NCBI GenBank assembly: GCA_035695065.1 | Contig: DASSEW010000073.1 | Location: 1 to 39,968 of the forward strand | Direction: 5' to 3' | Length of the DNA: 39,968 bases | DNA from: 66-474 sp035695065 | Lineage (GTDB): Bacteria; Pseudomonadota; Gammaproteobacteria; Xanthomonadales; Rhodanobacteraceae | Part shown: positions 39,197 through 39,968 of the stretch, one piece after another | Position numbering within the stretch: position 1 is the stretch's first letter | Layout: each line of letters starts with the position of its first letter | Made by a program: the position numbers and the translations under genes | Notes under the pieces: generated by a model | The model's database searches: none | Told to the model about the DNA's origin: nothing | The model's input: the letters and a program-made list of their open reading frames with translations, nothing else

Positions 39197-39968
39197 ATGA
39201 CCACCACACCCGCCTACGCCGCACAATCCGCCGACAAGCCGCTCGCACGCTTCAGCATCGAGCGCCGCGCGCCCGTCGCGCACGACGTGCAGATCGAAAT
39301 CCTCTATTGCGGCGTGTGCCACTCCGACCTGCACACCGCGCGCAACGAATGGCACAACACGCAATATCCGTCCGTGCCCGGCCACGAAATCGTCGGCACC
39401 GTCACCGCGGTCGGCAATGAAGTGAAGGGCTTCAAGGCCGGCGACACCGTCGGCGTCGGCTGCATGGTCGACAGTTGCGGCCATTGCCGTCCATGCCGCG
39501 AAGGCGAAGAGAATTATTGCGAGAACGGTTTCACCGCCACCTACAACGGACCGATGTTCGGCGGCGAGAACACCTACGGCGGCTATTCCACGCAGATCGT
39601 CGTGGACGAGAAATTCGTGCTGCATATCCGCCACACGCGCGATCTCGCCGCGGTCGCGCCGCTGCTGTGCGCAGGCATCACCACCTATTCGCCGCTGAAG
39701 CACTGGGACGCCGGCCCCGGCAGGAAGGTCGGCATCGTCGGACTGGGCGGCCTCGGCCACATGGGCGTCAAGCTTGCGCACGCGATGGGCGCGCACGTGG
39801 TGCTGTTCACCACCTCGCCCGGCAAGCAGGAAGACGCCAAACGCCTCGGCGCCGACGAAGTGGTGGTGTCGAAGGACCAGGCGCAGATGGCGCAGCACGC
39901 CGGCAGCTTCGATTTCATCCTCAACACCGTGGCGGCCAGCCACGACCTGGACGCCTACACCCGCCTGC
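39197..39968 (+). CDS. Zinc-dependent NAD(P) alcohol dehydrogenase (YahK/CAD-like), cut by window end
   Basis: Partial gene: 257 codons are seen and the frame is open at the right edge. Catalytic zinc motifs CGVCHSDLH (Cys41, His42) and GHEIVG (His63, Glu64) and the structural-zinc set CGHCRPCREGEENYC (four Cys, 94-108) are intact. The Rossmann motif GIVGLGGLGHMGVKLAHAMGA follows. LLCAGITTYSPLKHW is typical of the YahK/cinnamyl-alcohol-dehydrogenase class of aldehyde reductases, which prefer NADPH (family knowledge). AGGAG precedes ATG 39197. It follows msrA on the same strand, after a REP pair. Confidence 0.93.
   Translation, partial: MTTTPAYAAQSADKPLARFSIERRAPVAHDVQIEILYCGVCHSDLHTARNEWHNTQYPSVPGHEIVGTVTAVGNEVKGFKAGDTVGVGCMVDSCGHCRPCREGEENYCENGFTATYNGPMFGGENTYGGYSTQIVVDEKFVLHIRHTRDLAAVAPLLCAGITTYSPLKHWDAGPGRKVGIVGLGGLGHMGVKLAHAMGAHVVLFTTSPGKQEDAKRLGADEVVVSKDQAQMAQHAGSFDFILNTVAASHDLDAYTRL

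Noticed and set aside
1..39968. Genomic island, prophage or other mobile element
   Set aside because: No integrase, transposase, phage gene or tRNA-flanked repeat is seen, and gene content is mostly housekeeping or envelope related.

Overview
This is a GC-rich, gene-dense bacterial chromosome segment with 34 protein genes (the last cut by the window end). I see no rRNA, tRNA, CRISPR array, insertion sequence, integrase or phage gene. Gene content points to a gammaproteobacterium of the Xanthomonadaceae/Rhodanobacteraceae group: FdhD, PBP4, an NdvA-like exporter, Kch-type channel, AsmA-like protein and many c-di-GMP enzymes. So do GTAG-headed REP-like palindrome pairs scattered between genes. 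The taxonomic placement is inference from memory of families.

Layout. 1-5.0 kb: repeat-rich leader, metG, an unknown 147-aa protein, an exported cyclophilin whose start lies in a perfect hairpin, and a divergent zinc peptidase. 5.0-9.0 kb: AsmA-like protein, EamA transporter, fdhD. 9.0-14.5 kb: a 35-aa lysine-rich protein and an OsmC protein on the minus strand. A plus-strand run follows: gluconokinase fused to a VOC domain, a DUF72 protein, PBP4 and a K+ channel. 14.5-19.5 kb: lipoprotein MsrA, ABC exporter, and a convergent exported M28 peptidase of the PSMA/GCPII type. 19.7-23.9 kb: a tight operon of periplasmic cupredoxin, membrane EAL phosphodiesterase and outer-membrane barrel protein. 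24.0-26.8 kb: a dual GGDEF-EAL protein. 26.9-27.6 kb: a 261-aa protein with the full metal-ligand set of UndA, the fatty-acid decarboxylase that makes 1-undecene. 28-31.3 kb: SH3/His-Pro-rich secreted protein and a penicillin-acylase family enzyme. 31.4-35.8 kb: degenerate CPBP protein, old-yellow-enzyme homologue, GNAT acetyltransferase, and an overlapping class IV aminotransferase/sulfotransferase-like pair. 35.8-40 kb: RidA, MAPEG protein and Tat-exported class A beta-lactamase on the minus strand, then msrB, msrA and a zinc alcohol dehydrogenase on the plus strand.

Themes. Redox and damage repair recur (two MsrA, one MsrB, OsmC, old yellow enzyme, MAPEG, RidA). Cell-envelope work recurs (PBP4, beta-lactamase, AsmA, peptidases, acylase). 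Two c-di-GMP enzymes lie side by side and converge on a shared REP pair.

Most notable: the UndA homologue; the cupredoxin-EAL-barrel operon; the gluconokinase-VOC fusion that keeps a perfect internal ribosome site; the hairpin that buries the cyclophilin start; and the GTAG repeats, whose TAG serves as the stop codon of at least five genes.
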